Position numbers and translations under genes: made by a program. Of a DNA stretch of 64,000 nucleotides, positions 23,755-33,598 are shown one piece after another. The notes under the pieces were generated by a model that was given only the letters and a program-made list of their open reading frames with translations, made no database searches and was not told the origin of the DNA. Origin of the DNA: Orbaceae bacterium ESL0721 (GTDB taxonomy: Bacteria > Pseudomonadota > Gammaproteobacteria > Enterobacterales > Orbaceae); the NCBI GenBank assembly GCA_029433365.1, contig JAQTHZ010000002.1, positions 620,001 through 684,000 of the forward strand. Direction: 5' to 3'. Position 1 is the first letter of the stretch. Each line of letters opens with the position of its first letter.

Positions 23755-24249
23755 TCACGACTTATTGTGGTCGCTGTCGTTATTAACAGTTCTACCATTA
23801 CTATCATTATCATTATCATTATCACCAAAGTAGCTGCCTAAATGGGTTTTGGCTAAATTAAGTAGTTTGATAAATTCAATGAAATTGAGATCTTTAGCGG
23901 TTGGTTTTGTTTTAGGGATGATGTTTTTGGTTATCAACTGCTGTTGTAACTGGTTATACATACTTAGTAAGGTGAGCGGTAGAGGGGATAATGCTCGTCT
24001 ACCTAACCATAAAATCCCTTGAAGTGGTAAGCTTAGCGCAAATAGCGCTGTAACAACTATTATGGCTATTGGTGCATGCATAAAGTATTGCCATAAAAAG
24101 AGTGCGATAACTGCAGGTGGGAGATATCTATTAGCTAATTTAATATAGTTGATGATTTTGATCTCTGGGAATGAAGTCGCTAATCTTTTGTCTTGAGGGC
24201 AAAGGCGCATGTATTGCTGTCCAGTTTTAAAAATTTTGACTACATTCAT
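23755..24249 (-). CDS. yfbV: YfbV (UPF0208) inner-membrane protein
   Basis: Begins NVVKIFKTGQQYMRLCPQDKRLA, typical of the family, with two closely spaced transmembrane segments at about residues 43-60 and 62-80 (LPPAVIALFLWQYFMHAPIA and the next hydrophobic stretch). The C-terminus is Asp/Asn-rich (a run of DNDND). At 164 residues it is somewhat longer than E. coli YfbV (151). It is divergent from ackA, the same neighbour relationship as in E. coli, which supports the call. Confidence 0.92.
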   Translation of the reverse strand: MNVVKIFKTGQQYMRLCPQDKRLATSFPEIKIINYIKLANRYLPPAVIALFLWQYFMHAPIAIIVVTALFALSLPLQGILWLGRRALSPLPLTLLSMYNQLQQQLITKNIIPKTKPTAKDLNFIEFIKLLNLAKTHLGSYFGDNDNDNDSNGRTVNNDSDHNKS

Positions 24250-24501
24250 CTATTCTATTTATCTCTTTTAATGGTGAAATATGAAAATCATAATGGCTGA
24301 GTTAGCCTCGACATTCTCTATTTATTGTCATAAAATGTCGCCATCCTAAATTAGGCGTTTTATCTATTTTATCGCAAAAGTGAAGATATCAAAAGCGACC
24401 TGAAAGTAATCACATTGATCATCAAAAATATGTGTTTAGATTGTAATATATTAGGTATCTTTTTTATTAACAATATTTATTAAAATCATATAGGAATTAC
24501 T

Positions 24502-25707
24502 ATGTCATCAAGTAATAATGTCCTCGTTCTTAACTGTGGAAGTTCCTCCTTAAAGTTTGCCATTATCAATCCTCAAACCGCAGAAGTTTTTTTATCTGGT
24601 TTGGCTGAATGTTTTAATCTTCCTGATGCACGTATTAAGTGGAAACTTGATGGTGAAAAAGGTGAAGCGTCATTAGGTGCTGGTGCAGCCCACCGCGAAG
24701 CAATTCAATTTATCGTTAATACGATTTTCCCTAAAAAACCTGAATTATTAGATAGTATTGAAGCAATTGGTCACCGTATTGTGCATGGTGGCGAAAAGTA
24801 TACTCACTCTGTTATTATTGATGATAGCGTTATTAAAGGTATCGAAGATGCCGCTGCTTTTGCACCGTTACATAACCCAGCACATCTAATCGGTATTGCT
24901 GAAGCATTTGCAGCATTTCCACACTTAAAAAATAAGAATGTGGCTGTGTTTGATACTGCATTCCATACCACAATGCCAAAAGAGGCATATCTCTACGCTA
25001 TTCCTTATGATTTATATACTAAACATGGTGTGCGTCGTTATGGGGCACATGGTACAAGTCACTACTATGTAAGTCGTAAAGCGGCTGAGCTTTTAAATAA
25101 ACCGGTTGAAGAGACAAATGTGATCACTTGCCATTTGGGTAATGGTTCATCAATTACAGCAGTAAAAAATGGTAAAAGTATAGAGACTTCTATGGGATTA
25201 ACGCCTCTAGAAGGGTTAGTGATGGGTACCCGTAGTGGTGATATCGATCCGGCAATTATGTTCTTTTTGCATGATAATCTTAAAATGTCTGTTGCTGATG
25301 TTAATAATCTTCTAAACAAAAAATCGGGCTTTTTAGGTCTGACAGAGGAGAGCAGTGACTGCCGTTATGTGACTGACCATTATAATACTGATGAACGAGC
25401 AAAAAATGCGTTAGATGTCTTTGTTCACCGTCTTGTAAAATATATTGGTGGTTACAGTATGTTATTAGATGGACGTTTAGATGCGATTGTATTTACCGGT
25501 GGTATTGGTGAGAATTCAGAAGAAGTTCGCCGTATGGCTATGAAAAAATTAGCTATTCTTGGTTTTGAAATTGATCAAGATAAAAACCTCGCTGCCCGTT
25601 TTGGTAATGAAGGTGAGATCAATAAACCAGGTACACCGAAAGTGTTTGTTATTCCAACTAATGAAGAGCTCGTTATTGCACAAGATGCAGCGCGTCTTAC
25701 TGCTTAG
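24502..25707 (+). CDS. ackA: Acetate kinase
   Basis: Interconverts acetyl phosphate plus ADP with acetate plus ATP. ASKHA-fold motifs are [13 protein letters not shown] at the N-terminus, [28 protein letters not shown], and FTGGIGENS near the C-terminus. The length of 401 residues matches E. coli (400). A TAGGAATT ribosome binding site precedes the ATG. pta follows after a terminator-like hairpin. Confidence 0.98.
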   Translation: MSSSNNVLVLNCGSSSLKFAIINPQTAEVFLSGLAECFNLPDARIKWKLDGEKGEASLGAGAAHREAIQFIVNTIFPKKPELLDSIEAIGHRIVHGGEKYTHSVIIDDSVIKGIEDAAAFAPLHNPAHLIGIAEAFAAFPHLKNKNVAVFDTAFHTTMPKEAYLYAIPYDLYTKHGVRRYGAHGTSHYYVSRKAAELLNKPVEETNVITCHLGNGSSITAVKNGKSIETSMGLTPLEGLVMGTRSGDIDPAIMFFLHDNLKMSVADVNNLLNKKSGFLGLTEESSDCRYVTDHYNTDERAKNALDVFVHRLVKYIGGYSMLLDGRLDAIVFTGGIGENSEEVRRMAMKKLAILGFEIDQDKNLAARFGNEGEINKPGTPKVFVIPTNEELVIAQDAARLTA

Positions 25708-25716
25708 TTAATATCT

Positions 25717-25746
25717 AAAACCGCCAGTTGGCGGTTTTGTTTTTTC
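25717..25746 (+). terminator. Hairpin between ackA and pta
   Basis: AAAACCGCC (25717-25725), loop AGTT, then GGCGGTTTT (25730-25738) and more T residues. It probably terminates or attenuates ackA transcription before pta. Confidence 0.85.
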
Positions 25747-25788
25747 TGAATTTCTTATTATATAAAAATAGATTAAGAGGGAATGAAT

Positions 25789-27927
25789 ATGTCTCGAACA
25801 ATTATGTTAATTCCAACAGGAACCAATGTCGGATTAACAGGTGTGAGTCTTGGTGTAGTCCGCGCAATGGAGCGCCAAGGTATTAAATTAAGTTTCTTTA
25901 AACCAGTTGCACAGCCACGTGCTGGCGGTGATGCTCCAGATAATACCACTACCTTAATTAGCCATAACACCTCAATTCCAACTATCACACCATTAAAAAT
26001 GAGCCATGTAGAGAGTCTGCTTGGTCTTAATAAACAAGATATTTTAATGGAAGAGATTATTGCGCTCTATGCAGAGAATACTAAAGATGCGGATGTAGTT
26101 TTAGTTGAAGGTATTGTGCCAACAGTTGATTACCCATTTGCTAATGAGTTAAATAATGATATCGCGAAAACGTTAGGTGCCGAGATCATCCTTGTTATGA
26201 ATATGGGTTCTGATACACCTGCCCAGCTTCGAGATCGTATCGAGATTGCGCGTGCCAATTTTGGTGGTATCAAAAGTGATAAGATTAAGGGTGTGATTGT
26301 TAATAAAATTAATGCACCAATTGAAGAGCAATCTTTAGTCCGTCCTGATGTGGCCGAGATCTACCATACACCTAAATTTGGTGATAAAAAGGTGACGATC
26401 GATGAGTTAAATGAGAATAGCCCACTCCCTATACTTGGTGCAATTCCTTGGAATATGGATTTAAGTGCTTGCCGTGCTTCTGATATCGCAAAACATTTTG
26501 ATGCGAAAGTGATTAATAAAGGTAAGATTGAAGAGCGTCGTATCAAACATATCTCTTTCTGTTCACGTAGTGTTCCTAATATTATTACCCATCTACAACC
26601 AAATGCGTTACTTGTTACGTCAGCCGATCGTTCAGATGTGCTGGTAACCATCAGTTTAGCGGCAATGAATGGCGTTGCAATTGGTGGGGTACTCCTTACT
26701 GGTGGTTATGAGATTGATGAAAAAGTCCATCGTCTATGTCAACACGCATTTGATACCGGTTTACCGATCTTTACTGTGAAGACAAATACCTTCCAAACAT
26801 CGATTAATTTACAGCAGTTTAATTTAGAAATTCCAGTCGATGATAAAGAGCGTATGGAAGAGACGCAAAATTTCATGGCTGATCATATTGATAGCGAGTG
26901 GATCAAATCATTAAATAGCGTAGTTGACTCTGTTCGTCGTCTCTCTCCACCTGCCTTCCGTTACCAATTAACTGAACTTGCGCGTAGAGCTGATAAAACG
27001 ATTGTTTTACCAGAAGGTGATGAACCAAGAACCATTAAAGCAGCCGCAATTTGTGCTGAAAGAGCTATTGCTAACTGTGTTTTATTAGGTAAACCTGATG
27101 AGATCCGTAAAGTTGCAGCTGCACAAGGTGTAACTTTAGGTCATGGTATTAAAATTCTTGATCCCGATGTAATCCGTGAAAAATATGTTCCACGTTTAGT
27201 CGAACTACGTAAAAACAAAGGTATGACTGATGTGATGGCACGTGAACAGCTTGCTGATAATGTTGTCCTTGGTACCATGATGTTGGAATGTAATGAAGTA
27301 GATGGTTTAGTATCTGGTGCTGTGCATACAACTGCTAATACCATTCGTCCGCCGCTTCAGATTATTAAAACTGCACCGGGTAGCTCGCTGGTCTCATCTG
27401 TATTCTTTATGTTGATGCCTAACCAAGTTTACATTTATGGTGACTGTGCGATTAATCCAGATCCGAATGCGAATGAGTTAGCTGAAATTGCTATTCAATC
27501 AGCAGATACCGCTATTGCATTTGGTATCGAACCACGTGTTGCTATGATCTCCTACTCAACTGGTAGTTCAGGGCAAGGTGCCGATGTTGAGAAGGTGAAA
27601 GAGGCAACCCGTATTGCACAAGAGAAACGTCCTGATTTAATGATCGATGGACCACTTCAGTATGATGCAGCAGTGATGCCTGATGTTGCTAAATCTAAAG
27701 CGCCAAATTCGAAAGTGGCAGGTAAAGCAACTGTCTTTATCTTCCCTGATCTTAATACTGGTAATACCACCTATAAAGCGGTACAACGATCAGCTGATTT
27801 GGTCTCAATTGGTCCGATGCTGCAAGGTATGCGTAAACCAGTAAATGACCTATCTCGTGGTGCATTAGTTGATGATATTGTTTACACAATCGCATTAACT
27901 GCAATTCAAGCAGTGCAAGATAAATAA
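25789..27927 (+). CDS. pta: Phosphate acetyltransferase (long form)
   Basis: Makes acetyl phosphate from acetyl-CoA, feeding AckA. I chose the ATG at 25789 ([15 protein letters not shown]), six bases after GAGGGA; the ATG at 25783 is too close to that site. The protein has the long-form three-part structure: N-terminal BioD-like P-loop domain, central DRTGG domain (about 220-330), and C-terminal PTA catalytic domain (from about 395, [16 protein letters not shown]). At 712 residues it matches E. coli Pta (714). Confidence 0.97.
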   Translation: MSRTIMLIPTGTNVGLTGVSLGVVRAMERQGIKLSFFKPVAQPRAGGDAPDNTTTLISHNTSIPTITPLKMSHVESLLGLNKQDILMEEIIALYAENTKDADVVLVEGIVPTVDYPFANELNNDIAKTLGAEIILVMNMGSDTPAQLRDRIEIARANFGGIKSDKIKGVIVNKINAPIEEQSLVRPDVAEIYHTPKFGDKKVTIDELNENSPLPILGAIPWNMDLSACRASDIAKHFDAKVINKGKIEERRIKHISFCSRSVPNIITHLQPNALLVTSADRSDVLVTISLAAMNGVAIGGVLLTGGYEIDEKVHRLCQHAFDTGLPIFTVKTNTFQTSINLQQFNLEIPVDDKERMEETQNFMADHIDSEWIKSLNSVVDSVRRLSPPAFRYQLTELARRADKTIVLPEGDEPRTIKAAAICAERAIANCVLLGKPDEIRKVAAAQGVTLGHGIKILDPDVIREKYVPRLVELRKNKGMTDVMAREQLADNVVLGTMMLECNEVDGLVSGAVHTTANTIRPPLQIIKTAPGSSLVSSVFFMLMPNQVYIYGDCAINPDPNANELAEIAIQSADTAIAFGIEPRVAMISYSTGSSGQGADVEKVKEATRIAQEKRPDLMIDGPLQYDAAVMPDVAKSKAPNSKVAGKATVFIFPDLNTGNTTYKAVQRSADLVSIGPMLQGMRKPVNDLSRGALVDDIVYTIALTAIQAVQDK

Positions 27928-27932
27928 CCATT

Positions 27933-27972
27933 AAACCCTAAAACATTGGTAGGAGACTCCTGCCAATGTTTA
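27933..27972 (+). terminator. Terminator after pta, overlapping a TGTTTTAGGGTT copy
   Basis: A 14-16-bp stem (AAACATTGG-AGGA at 27941-27954, paired with TCCT-CCAATGTTT, one G-T pair) closes on a three-base loop and is followed by ATTTTAAT. The 12-mer lies on the minus strand at 27934-27945 and shares its TGTTT end with the left arm. The rest of the 423-base gap before guaA holds promoter-like AT-rich sequence and the palindrome at 28181. Confidence 0.8.
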
Positions 27973-28180
27973 TTTTAATAGATGTATTTGAATCAAAAAT
28001 AGTCATTCTTAATTGATCATCTCACTTCATTATCAAATTTTGTCATCTCAATTAATAATTTAAATCATAAAGTTTTTTATCTCTTCATCCTCTAATTTTA
28101 TAAAACAATTTTTAACTAATATATTGATGGTGCAAACCGTTTCATCTATTGTTTGAATTATGTTATTTAATGATAAAAGA

Positions 28181-28199
28181 CAAAGTTTAGTAAACTTTG
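28181..28199. promoter_or_regulatory. Perfect 19-bp palindrome upstream of guaA
   Basis: CAAAGTTTA, G, TAAACTTTG: nine-base arms around a single central base, 152 bases before the guaA ATG. A degenerate half-site (TTTGTTTAGTAAC) follows directly. The symmetry suggests a repressor site. It does not match the PurR consensus ACGCAAACGTTTGCGT well, so the regulator is unknown. Confidence 0.5.
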
Positions 28200-28350
28200 T
28201 TTAGTAACTTCTAAACAATTTTGTTTATTTTCAGAGTTATGATGGTAAAATACGCCGTTTATTCTCTTTTTAAAAAAGAGTCTATTTATTTATCTGAAAA
28301 ATAGGCTTGAGAATGAGTTATTTAATCACAATTTTTAGGAAAAACGATTA

Positions 28351-29934
28351 ATGAAAAAAGATATCCACCAGCAGCGCATATTGATTCTTGATTTCGGTTC
28401 GCAAGTGACCCAACTTATTGCGCGCCGTATTCGTGAAATCGGCGTATATTGTGAACTTTGGCCGTGGGATGTATCTGCTGAAAAAATTAAACAGTTTAAT
28501 CCTAAAGGTATTATCTTATCAGGAAGCCCAGAGAGTACGACCGAAGAAAATAGCCCCCGTGCACCTGAATATGTCTTTAGTGCAGGCGTGCCAGTACTTG
28601 GTATCTGTTATGGTATGCAGACTATGGCGATACAAGTTGGTCAAAATGGGCAAGTTACAGGTTCCGATAAACGTGAATTTGGTTATGCTAAAGTAGATAT
28701 TGTCGGATCATCTAAATTAACCGATGGGATTTTTGATAGCCAAAATAGCCAAGGCGAAAATCAACTTGATGTCTGGATGAGCCATGGCGATAAAGTGACA
28801 GCCATCCCTGATAACTTTTCAATTATTGGACGTACCGAGAGCTGCCCTTTTGCTATTATAGCCGATGATGAAAGAGAGTTTTATGGCGTCCAATTCCACC
28901 CAGAAGTGACACATACAGTTAAAGGTCACGATCTATTAGAACGTTTTGCTATTGATATCTGCCATTGTGAAAAACTGTGGACCCCATCATCAATTATTAC
29001 AGATGCTATTGATAAAATTAGAGAGAAGGTAGGTAAAGATAAAGTTTTACTTGGTCTATCTGGTGGCGTTGATTCATCCGTTACTGCACTACTACTCCAT
29101 CAAGCCATTGGCGAGCAGCTTACCTGTGTTTTTGTGGATCATGGCTTATTGCGACTCAATGAAGCGGATCAAGTTATTGAGATGTTTGGTGATAAATTTG
29201 GTTTAAATATTATCGCTGTTAATGCCGAAGATCGCTTCTTAAATGCCTTAAAAGGTGTATCAGATCCTGAAGCTAAACGTAAAATTATTGGGCGTGAATT
29301 TATTGCTGTATTTGATGAAGAGGCAGCAAAATTAAAAGATGTGAAATGGTTAGCACAAGGCACCATCTACCCTGATGTGATAGAGTCAGCTGCTGCTGAT
29401 ACAGGTAAAGCACAAGTGATCAAATCTCACCATAATGTTGGTGGTCTACCTGATGATATGAAGATGGGATTAGTTGAACCGCTGCGTGAACTATTTAAAG
29501 ATGAAGTGCGTAAAGTTGGTTTAGAACTTGGACTGCCTTATGAAATGCTCTATCGTCACCCATTCCCAGGTCCAGGTCTTGGTGTGAGAGTGCTTGGTGA
29601 AGTTAAAAAAGAGTATTGTGATCTTCTACGCAAAGCTGATGCGATTTTTATCGAAGAGCTCTATAAAGCCGATCTCTACCATAAAGTCAGTCAAGCATTT
29701 ACCGTCTTTTTACCGGTTCGATCTGTTGGTGTAATGGGGGATGGACGTAAATATGATTGGGTTGTTTCACTACGCGCAGTTGAGACCATCGATTTCATGA
29801 CAGCCCACTGGGCACACCTCCCGTATGACTTTTTAGGTCACGTCTCTAATCGAATTATCAACGAAGTAAACGGCATATCTCGCGTGGTATATGATATAAG
29901 TGGAAAACCACCAGCTACGATTGAGTGGGAGTAA
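28351..29934 (+). CDS. guaA: GMP synthase (glutamine-hydrolysing)
   Basis: Converts XMP to GMP. The N-terminal class I amidotransferase has the nucleophile Cys in [12 protein letters not shown] and the His/Glu pair in [10 protein letters not shown]. The PP-loop ATP pyrophosphatase domain has [14 protein letters not shown], and the C-terminal dimerisation domain ends KPPATIEWE. It is 527 residues, against 525 in E. coli. guaB is not next to it, unlike in E. coli. A terminator follows. Confidence 0.98.
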   Translation: MKKDIHQQRILILDFGSQVTQLIARRIREIGVYCELWPWDVSAEKIKQFNPKGIILSGSPESTTEENSPRAPEYVFSAGVPVLGICYGMQTMAIQVGQNGQVTGSDKREFGYAKVDIVGSSKLTDGIFDSQNSQGENQLDVWMSHGDKVTAIPDNFSIIGRTESCPFAIIADDEREFYGVQFHPEVTHTVKGHDLLERFAIDICHCEKLWTPSSIITDAIDKIREKVGKDKVLLGLSGGVDSSVTALLLHQAIGEQLTCVFVDHGLLRLNEADQVIEMFGDKFGLNIIAVNAEDRFLNALKGVSDPEAKRKIIGREFIAVFDEEAAKLKDVKWLAQGTIYPDVIESAAADTGKAQVIKSHHNVGGLPDDMKMGLVEPLRELFKDEVRKVGLELGLPYEMLYRHPFPGPGLGVRVLGEVKKEYCDLLRKADAIFIEELYKADLYHKVSQAFTVFLPVRSVGVMGDGRKYDWVVSLRAVETIDFMTAHWAHLPYDFLGHVSNRIINEVNGISRVVYDISGKPPATIEWE

Positions 29935-29981
29935 TTAAAACTTAACTTATAACATCTTAAAGAGTCTCATTAATTGATATT

Positions 29982-30008
29982 AAGCCTTGTTCAACAAGGC
30001 TTTTTTAT
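29982..30008 (+). terminator. Terminator after guaA
   Basis: AAGCCTTG (29982-29989), loop TTCAA, CAAGGCTT (29995-30002), followed by TTTTATTTTT. The remaining 250 bases up to the next gene are AT-rich with no other clear feature. Confidence 0.92.
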
Positions 30009-30257
30009 TTTTATCTGATCTCATATTATCCTATTTAAACCGATTATTTTTGACAGTTTTTTGACGGTATTAAAAATATTAAATAGTCTATTGTGTTAAA
30101 ACAAAAATTAGCCTAATTTTTACTCTAATTATGTTACAATAAGCCCTTCAAAAAAGATCAAAGCGTAATTTGATAAGATTTTATAACGTTTTATCAAAAA
30201 ATGTTCGGTTATCATTTATAACTTTATTTACCCAAATTTAAACGAAAGAGAATAAAA

Positions 30258-30731
30258 ATGATTATTGGTAATATCAATCATTTAGCGTTAGTTCCATATT
30301 TACCTGCCAAAATTAAACAAGCAATCTTATATGTTAAAGACAATATCAATATAAATACCCCTGTTGGGCGTTATGATATTGATGGGGATAAGCTTTTTTT
30401 GATGTTATCTGACAGTACTTCTCGCCATATTGAGGATGCTTTTCCTGAGTTTCATGAAAAATATATTGATATTCAAATTATTTTAAAAGGTCCTGAAGGG
30501 ATGGCGGTAAGTACGTTGCCTGCGCATACTAAAGTGATTGAAGATAAGTTGGCATCAAATGATATTGCATTTATCGAGACACCAGAAGAAGAGACAATTT
30601 TTGTATTACATGATGATGATTTTATTGTGCTCTATCCTAACGAAGTGCATAAACCGCTCTGTGCTGTTGATAACAAAATTACCACTATCCGCAAAGTTGT
30701 CGTGAAAGTCGCATTAGACTCTGTAGTATAA
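30258..30731 (+). CDS. YhcH/YjgK/YiaL family protein (cupin-like, possible sugar anomerase)
   Basis: A DUF386 family protein. E. coli members include NanQ/YhcH, linked to sialic acid anomerisation, and TabA. Visible family features are FPEFHEKYIDIQIIL (metal-binding His/Glu) and DFIVLYPNEVHKPLCA (the second metal-site His segment). At 157 residues it is standard length. It is the first gene of an apparent operon with an MFS transporter and two SMR genes. The substrate is not deducible, but the context suggests a small sugar or sugar acid (inference). Confidence 0.85.
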   Translation: MIIGNINHLALVPYLPAKIKQAILYVKDNININTPVGRYDIDGDKLFLMLSDSTSRHIEDAFPEFHEKYIDIQIILKGPEGMAVSTLPAHTKVIEDKLASNDIAFIETPEEETIFVLHDDDFIVLYPNEVHKPLCAVDNKITTIRKVVVKVALDSVV

Positions 30732-30757
30732 AAATAGATATCATAAAAGTAGCTATT

Positions 30758-32011
30758 ATGAAAAGATTTCGGTTTTCACTCCTATTTCAGATCTGTGTTG
30801 CGCATATGGTTAGCCATATCCATATGTTGGTCTTACCCGTCTTAATGCCTATCATGTTATTAAGTAGTAATCAGATAAATTTTGTGCAAATTGGTTTAGC
30901 TATAAGTGTATTTAATATTGTCTCTGCTTTAGCGCAGACACCGGTTGGAATTTTTGTAGATCGACTGGGACCTAAACGGGTGTTATTAAGCGGACTGATT
31001 TTAGGTAGCGTCACTTTTTTATCATTGGGTTTGATTACCCACTATATTTGGTTAATTATTGCGATGGGTATAATTGGTTTGGCTAACGCTGTCTATCATC
31101 CAGCAGATTATGCTATTTTATCGCAATGTGTTCGTGAAAAGAGAATGGGGCGCGCATTTTCGCTCCACACTTTTACCGGATTTGCAGGTGCAGCGGTAAC
31201 ACCGTTTTTAATGCTTTTTGCCGCAGATTTAGGTGGAGTAACTTTGGCATTTATTGTTAGTGGTGTGATTGGATTGGTTTCAGCGGCTATTTTGTACCCT
31301 AAAGCAAAAGAGGAGATTAAAGAGCCTATCCATATTGATGGTTTAAATTCTGATGCTTTAAAAAAGAGTACTGACTCAAGCAAAATAGTTGAAACTAAAA
31401 AAGGTAATCAATCTTTAAATAGATCTACTGGTTTTAAATATCAATTAAATATCTCTGCTATCTTGTTGATGCTAATTCTATTTTTACTTCTCAGCCTTGG
31501 AACTGGATCGATACAAAACTTCTCCGTTTCAGCGTTAGTAACTGGATATGGTATATCGTTAGCAGATGCTAATGTCGCATTAACCGCATTTTTAATCTGT
31601 AGTGCGATAGGTGTTTTGGTTGGTGGGCAGATGGCTGATTACACCAATAAACATGGATTAATTGCAGCAGTTGCTTTGATCATAACTGCTTTGCTTGCAT
31701 TAATTTTAGCCATTTTATCAATATACTCTGCAATATTAATCACAATTATTGTTGGTATGATGGGCTTTTTATCCGGTCTTATAGCGCCTTCACGCGATAT
31801 GTTGGTGCGTAATATCTCACCACGTGGTGCTGAAGGTCGGTTTTTTGGTATTGTTTCGACCGGTTATAATATTGGTGGAGCTATAGGTCCACTGCTATTT
31901 GGTTATATTTTAGATCATGGCTTACCGCGAGGAATCTTTTGGTCAGCGGTTATATTTTTGAGTTTCACCGCACTTATTGCGATTTATCAAGAGCGAAAAG
32001 GATCGCAATAA
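30758..32011 (+). CDS. Major facilitator superfamily transporter
   Basis: A 417-residue inner-membrane transporter with about 12 hydrophobic segments and a charged central loop (about residues 185-225). The MFS motif A-like loop GIFVDRLGPKRVLLSG follows TM2, and VYHPADYAILS lies in the region where Fsr-like efflux proteins have HPAAYALLS. It could be an efflux pump of the fosmidomycin-resistance type or an uptake system. The stop overlaps the ATG of the next gene by one base (TAATG), indicating translational coupling. Confidence 0.88.
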   Translation: MKRFRFSLLFQICVAHMVSHIHMLVLPVLMPIMLLSSNQINFVQIGLAISVFNIVSALAQTPVGIFVDRLGPKRVLLSGLILGSVTFLSLGLITHYIWLIIAMGIIGLANAVYHPADYAILSQCVREKRMGRAFSLHTFTGFAGAAVTPFLMLFAADLGGVTLAFIVSGVIGLVSAAILYPKAKEEIKEPIHIDGLNSDALKKSTDSSKIVETKKGNQSLNRSTGFKYQLNISAILLMLILFLLLSLGTGSIQNFSVSALVTGYGISLADANVALTAFLICSAIGVLVGGQMADYTNKHGLIAAVALIITALLALILAILSIYSAILITIIVGMMGFLSGLIAPSRDMLVRNISPRGAEGRFFGIVSTGYNIGGAIGPLLFGYILDHGLPRGIFWSAVIFLSFTALIAIYQERKGSQ

Positions 32012-32361
32012 TGAGTGAATTAGCCCACCGTAAAAGCGCATGGATCTATGTGATATTAACCTGCTTTTTTGAGTTAAGTTGGGTTTTAGGATTTCAGTTA
32101 GCAACTGAATTTTGGCACTGGATTCTTATTTTAATACTTATCTTTATCGATTTCACCTGCCTTACCAAAGCGTGCAAATCTATTCCAACTGGTACAGTTT
32201 ATGCTATTTTTGCTAGTGCCGGTGCGATAGGTACAACTTTAATGGATGCACTCTTTTTTGGTACAACAATCAAATTTTCACAAATTATTTTTATTCTTTT
32301 AATTGTTATAGGTGTTGTCCTCTTAAAATGTGCTGATAATTGCAGTAACTCAGAAAGGTAG
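32011..32361 (+). CDS. Small multidrug resistance (SMR) family subunit A
   Basis: A 116-residue four-helix membrane protein. The first helix carries the conserved membrane Glu (ILTCFFELSWVLGF), the proton/substrate site of SMR transporters. I start at the ATG at 32011, overlapping the MFS stop; an upstream in-frame start inside the MFS gene is unlikely. The segment KSIPTGTVYAIFASAGAIGT is the typical helix-3 to helix-4 GxY region. The following gene encodes a second SMR subunit, so a heterodimer of the EbrAB/YkkCD/MdtIJ type is likely. Confidence 0.9.
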   Translation: MSELAHRKSAWIYVILTCFFELSWVLGFQLATEFWHWILILILIFIDFTCLTKACKSIPTGTVYAIFASAGAIGTTLMDALFFGTTIKFSQIIFILLIVIGVVLLKCADNCSNSER

Positions 32362-32370
32362 AATATCAAT

Positions 32371-32685
32371 ATGGGATGGATATTAATCTTATTAGCATCG
32401 CTATTTGAAATTTTAGGTTCGGTTGGATTAACACTATTTTCAAAGAGAGGGAGTATTAGTCGTTTGATACTTTATATAGGTGGATTTTTATTCTCGTTTG
32501 TTTTTCTTTATTTTTCGTTCAACTATTTAGAGTTGAGTATCGCCTACCCAGTTTGGGTTGGTCTTGGTACATCTGGCGCAGTATTAGCTAATATGTTTCT
32601 CTTTAATGAATCAAAAAATGGGCAGCGTTTAGTTGGATTAGCATTAATAGTTGTTGGTGTGGTTGGATTAAAGATTGTTGCTTAG
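32371..32685 (+). CDS. Small multidrug resistance (SMR) family subunit B
   Basis: A 104-residue SMR protein with the helix-1 Glu in LLASLFEILGSVGL, LSIAYPVWVGLGTSGAVL in the helix 2-3 region, and the final helix GLALIVVGVVGLKIV. It starts nine bases after its partner gene with an AGAAAGGTAG ribosome binding site. The paired arrangement points to an obligate heterodimeric, dual-topology exporter (family knowledge). The substrate is unknown. Confidence 0.9.
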   Translation: MGWILILLASLFEILGSVGLTLFSKRGSISRLILYIGGFLFSFVFLYFSFNYLELSIAYPVWVGLGTSGAVLANMFLFNESKNGQRLVGLALIVVGVVGLKIVA

Positions 32686-32759
32686 GTTGATTTCAATTCA
32701 CGCTAAAATATATAAGTTGCTAAAAATCATAAAAACAGTAGATAAAAACAGATAAAATA

Positions 32760-32790
32760 AAAAAAGCCGAATTTAATTCGGCTTTTTTAT
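32760..32790. terminator. Bidirectional terminator between SMR and peroxiredoxin genes
   Basis: AAAAAGCCGAA (32761-32771), loop TTTAA, TTCGGCTTTTT (32777-32787). A run on one side and T run on the other allow it to serve both convergent transcripts. Confidence 0.92.
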
Positions 32791-32829
32791 TTAAACTTAA
32801 GTTAATAAATTTTATAAAATTAAAATCTA

Positions 32830-33432
32830 TTAAAGCTCATTTGCGTGTTGTTTTAAGTAGCTTGCAACACCATCTGGGCTATCTTTCATACCGTTTTTGC
32901 CTTTTGTCCACTGCGCTGGGCAAACTTCACCGTGCTCTTCATGGAATTGGAATGCATCAACAATACGTAGCATCTCATCAATATTACGACCAATTGGTAA
33001 GTCGTTAACAGTTTCATGACGAACAATACCTGATTTGTCGATAAAGAATGAAGCACGAAGTGCAACACCCGCTTCAGGATGTTCAATCCCATAAGCTTGC
33101 ATAATGTCATGTTTTACATCTGCAACGATTGGGAATCTCACTTTACCAATACCGCCTTTGTCTTGCGGAGTTTCACGCCATGCGTTGTGAACATATTGAG
33201 AGTCCATTGAGATCCCAATAACTTCTACATTGCGTTTTTTAAATTCATCTAAACGATGATCAAATGCGATAATTTCAGAAGGGCAAACAAAAGTAAAATC
33301 CATTGGCCAAAAGAAGACAACAGCATATTTACCTTTAATATGTTGTTCAAGATTAAAATTATTAACGATTTCACCAGTGCCTAATACAGCTGAAGCAGTA
33401 AAATCAGGTGCTTTACGAGTAACTAATACCAT
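32830..33432 (-). CDS. Typical 2-Cys peroxiredoxin (AhpC/Prx1 family)
   Basis: Reduces hydrogen peroxide and organic hydroperoxides. The peroxidatic Cys lies in DFTFVCPSEI, with catalytic Thr and Arg in the usual places, and the resolving Cys is in GEVCPAQW near residue 170. At 200 residues it resembles the 2-Cys AhpC/TSA group found in Pasteurellaceae and Legionella rather than the 187-residue E. coli AhpC. No ahpF is adjacent, so the reductant is probably thioredoxin or similar (inference). AGGAGAAG lies upstream of the ATG. Confidence 0.93.
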   Translation of the reverse strand: MVLVTRKAPDFTASAVLGTGEIVNNFNLEQHIKGKYAVVFFWPMDFTFVCPSEIIAFDHRLDEFKKRNVEVIGISMDSQYVHNAWRETPQDKGGIGKVRFPIVADVKHDIMQAYGIEHPEAGVALRASFFIDKSGIVRHETVNDLPIGRNIDEMLRIVDAFQFHEEHGEVCPAQWTKGKNGMKDSPDGVASYLKQHANEL

Positions 33433-33598
33433 GAAACTTCTCCTATTTTAAAATATTCTGGAAGGTAAGAGATTAGAAAATTAATATATGTAGATTAAAA
33501 CAGTTTATGACTTAATGTTAATATTAATTTGCTAAGCATTATAGCAATTAAAAGCAGTTGTCCAAGTTGTTATAAACAATTGTTTTTATAAGTTTTAT

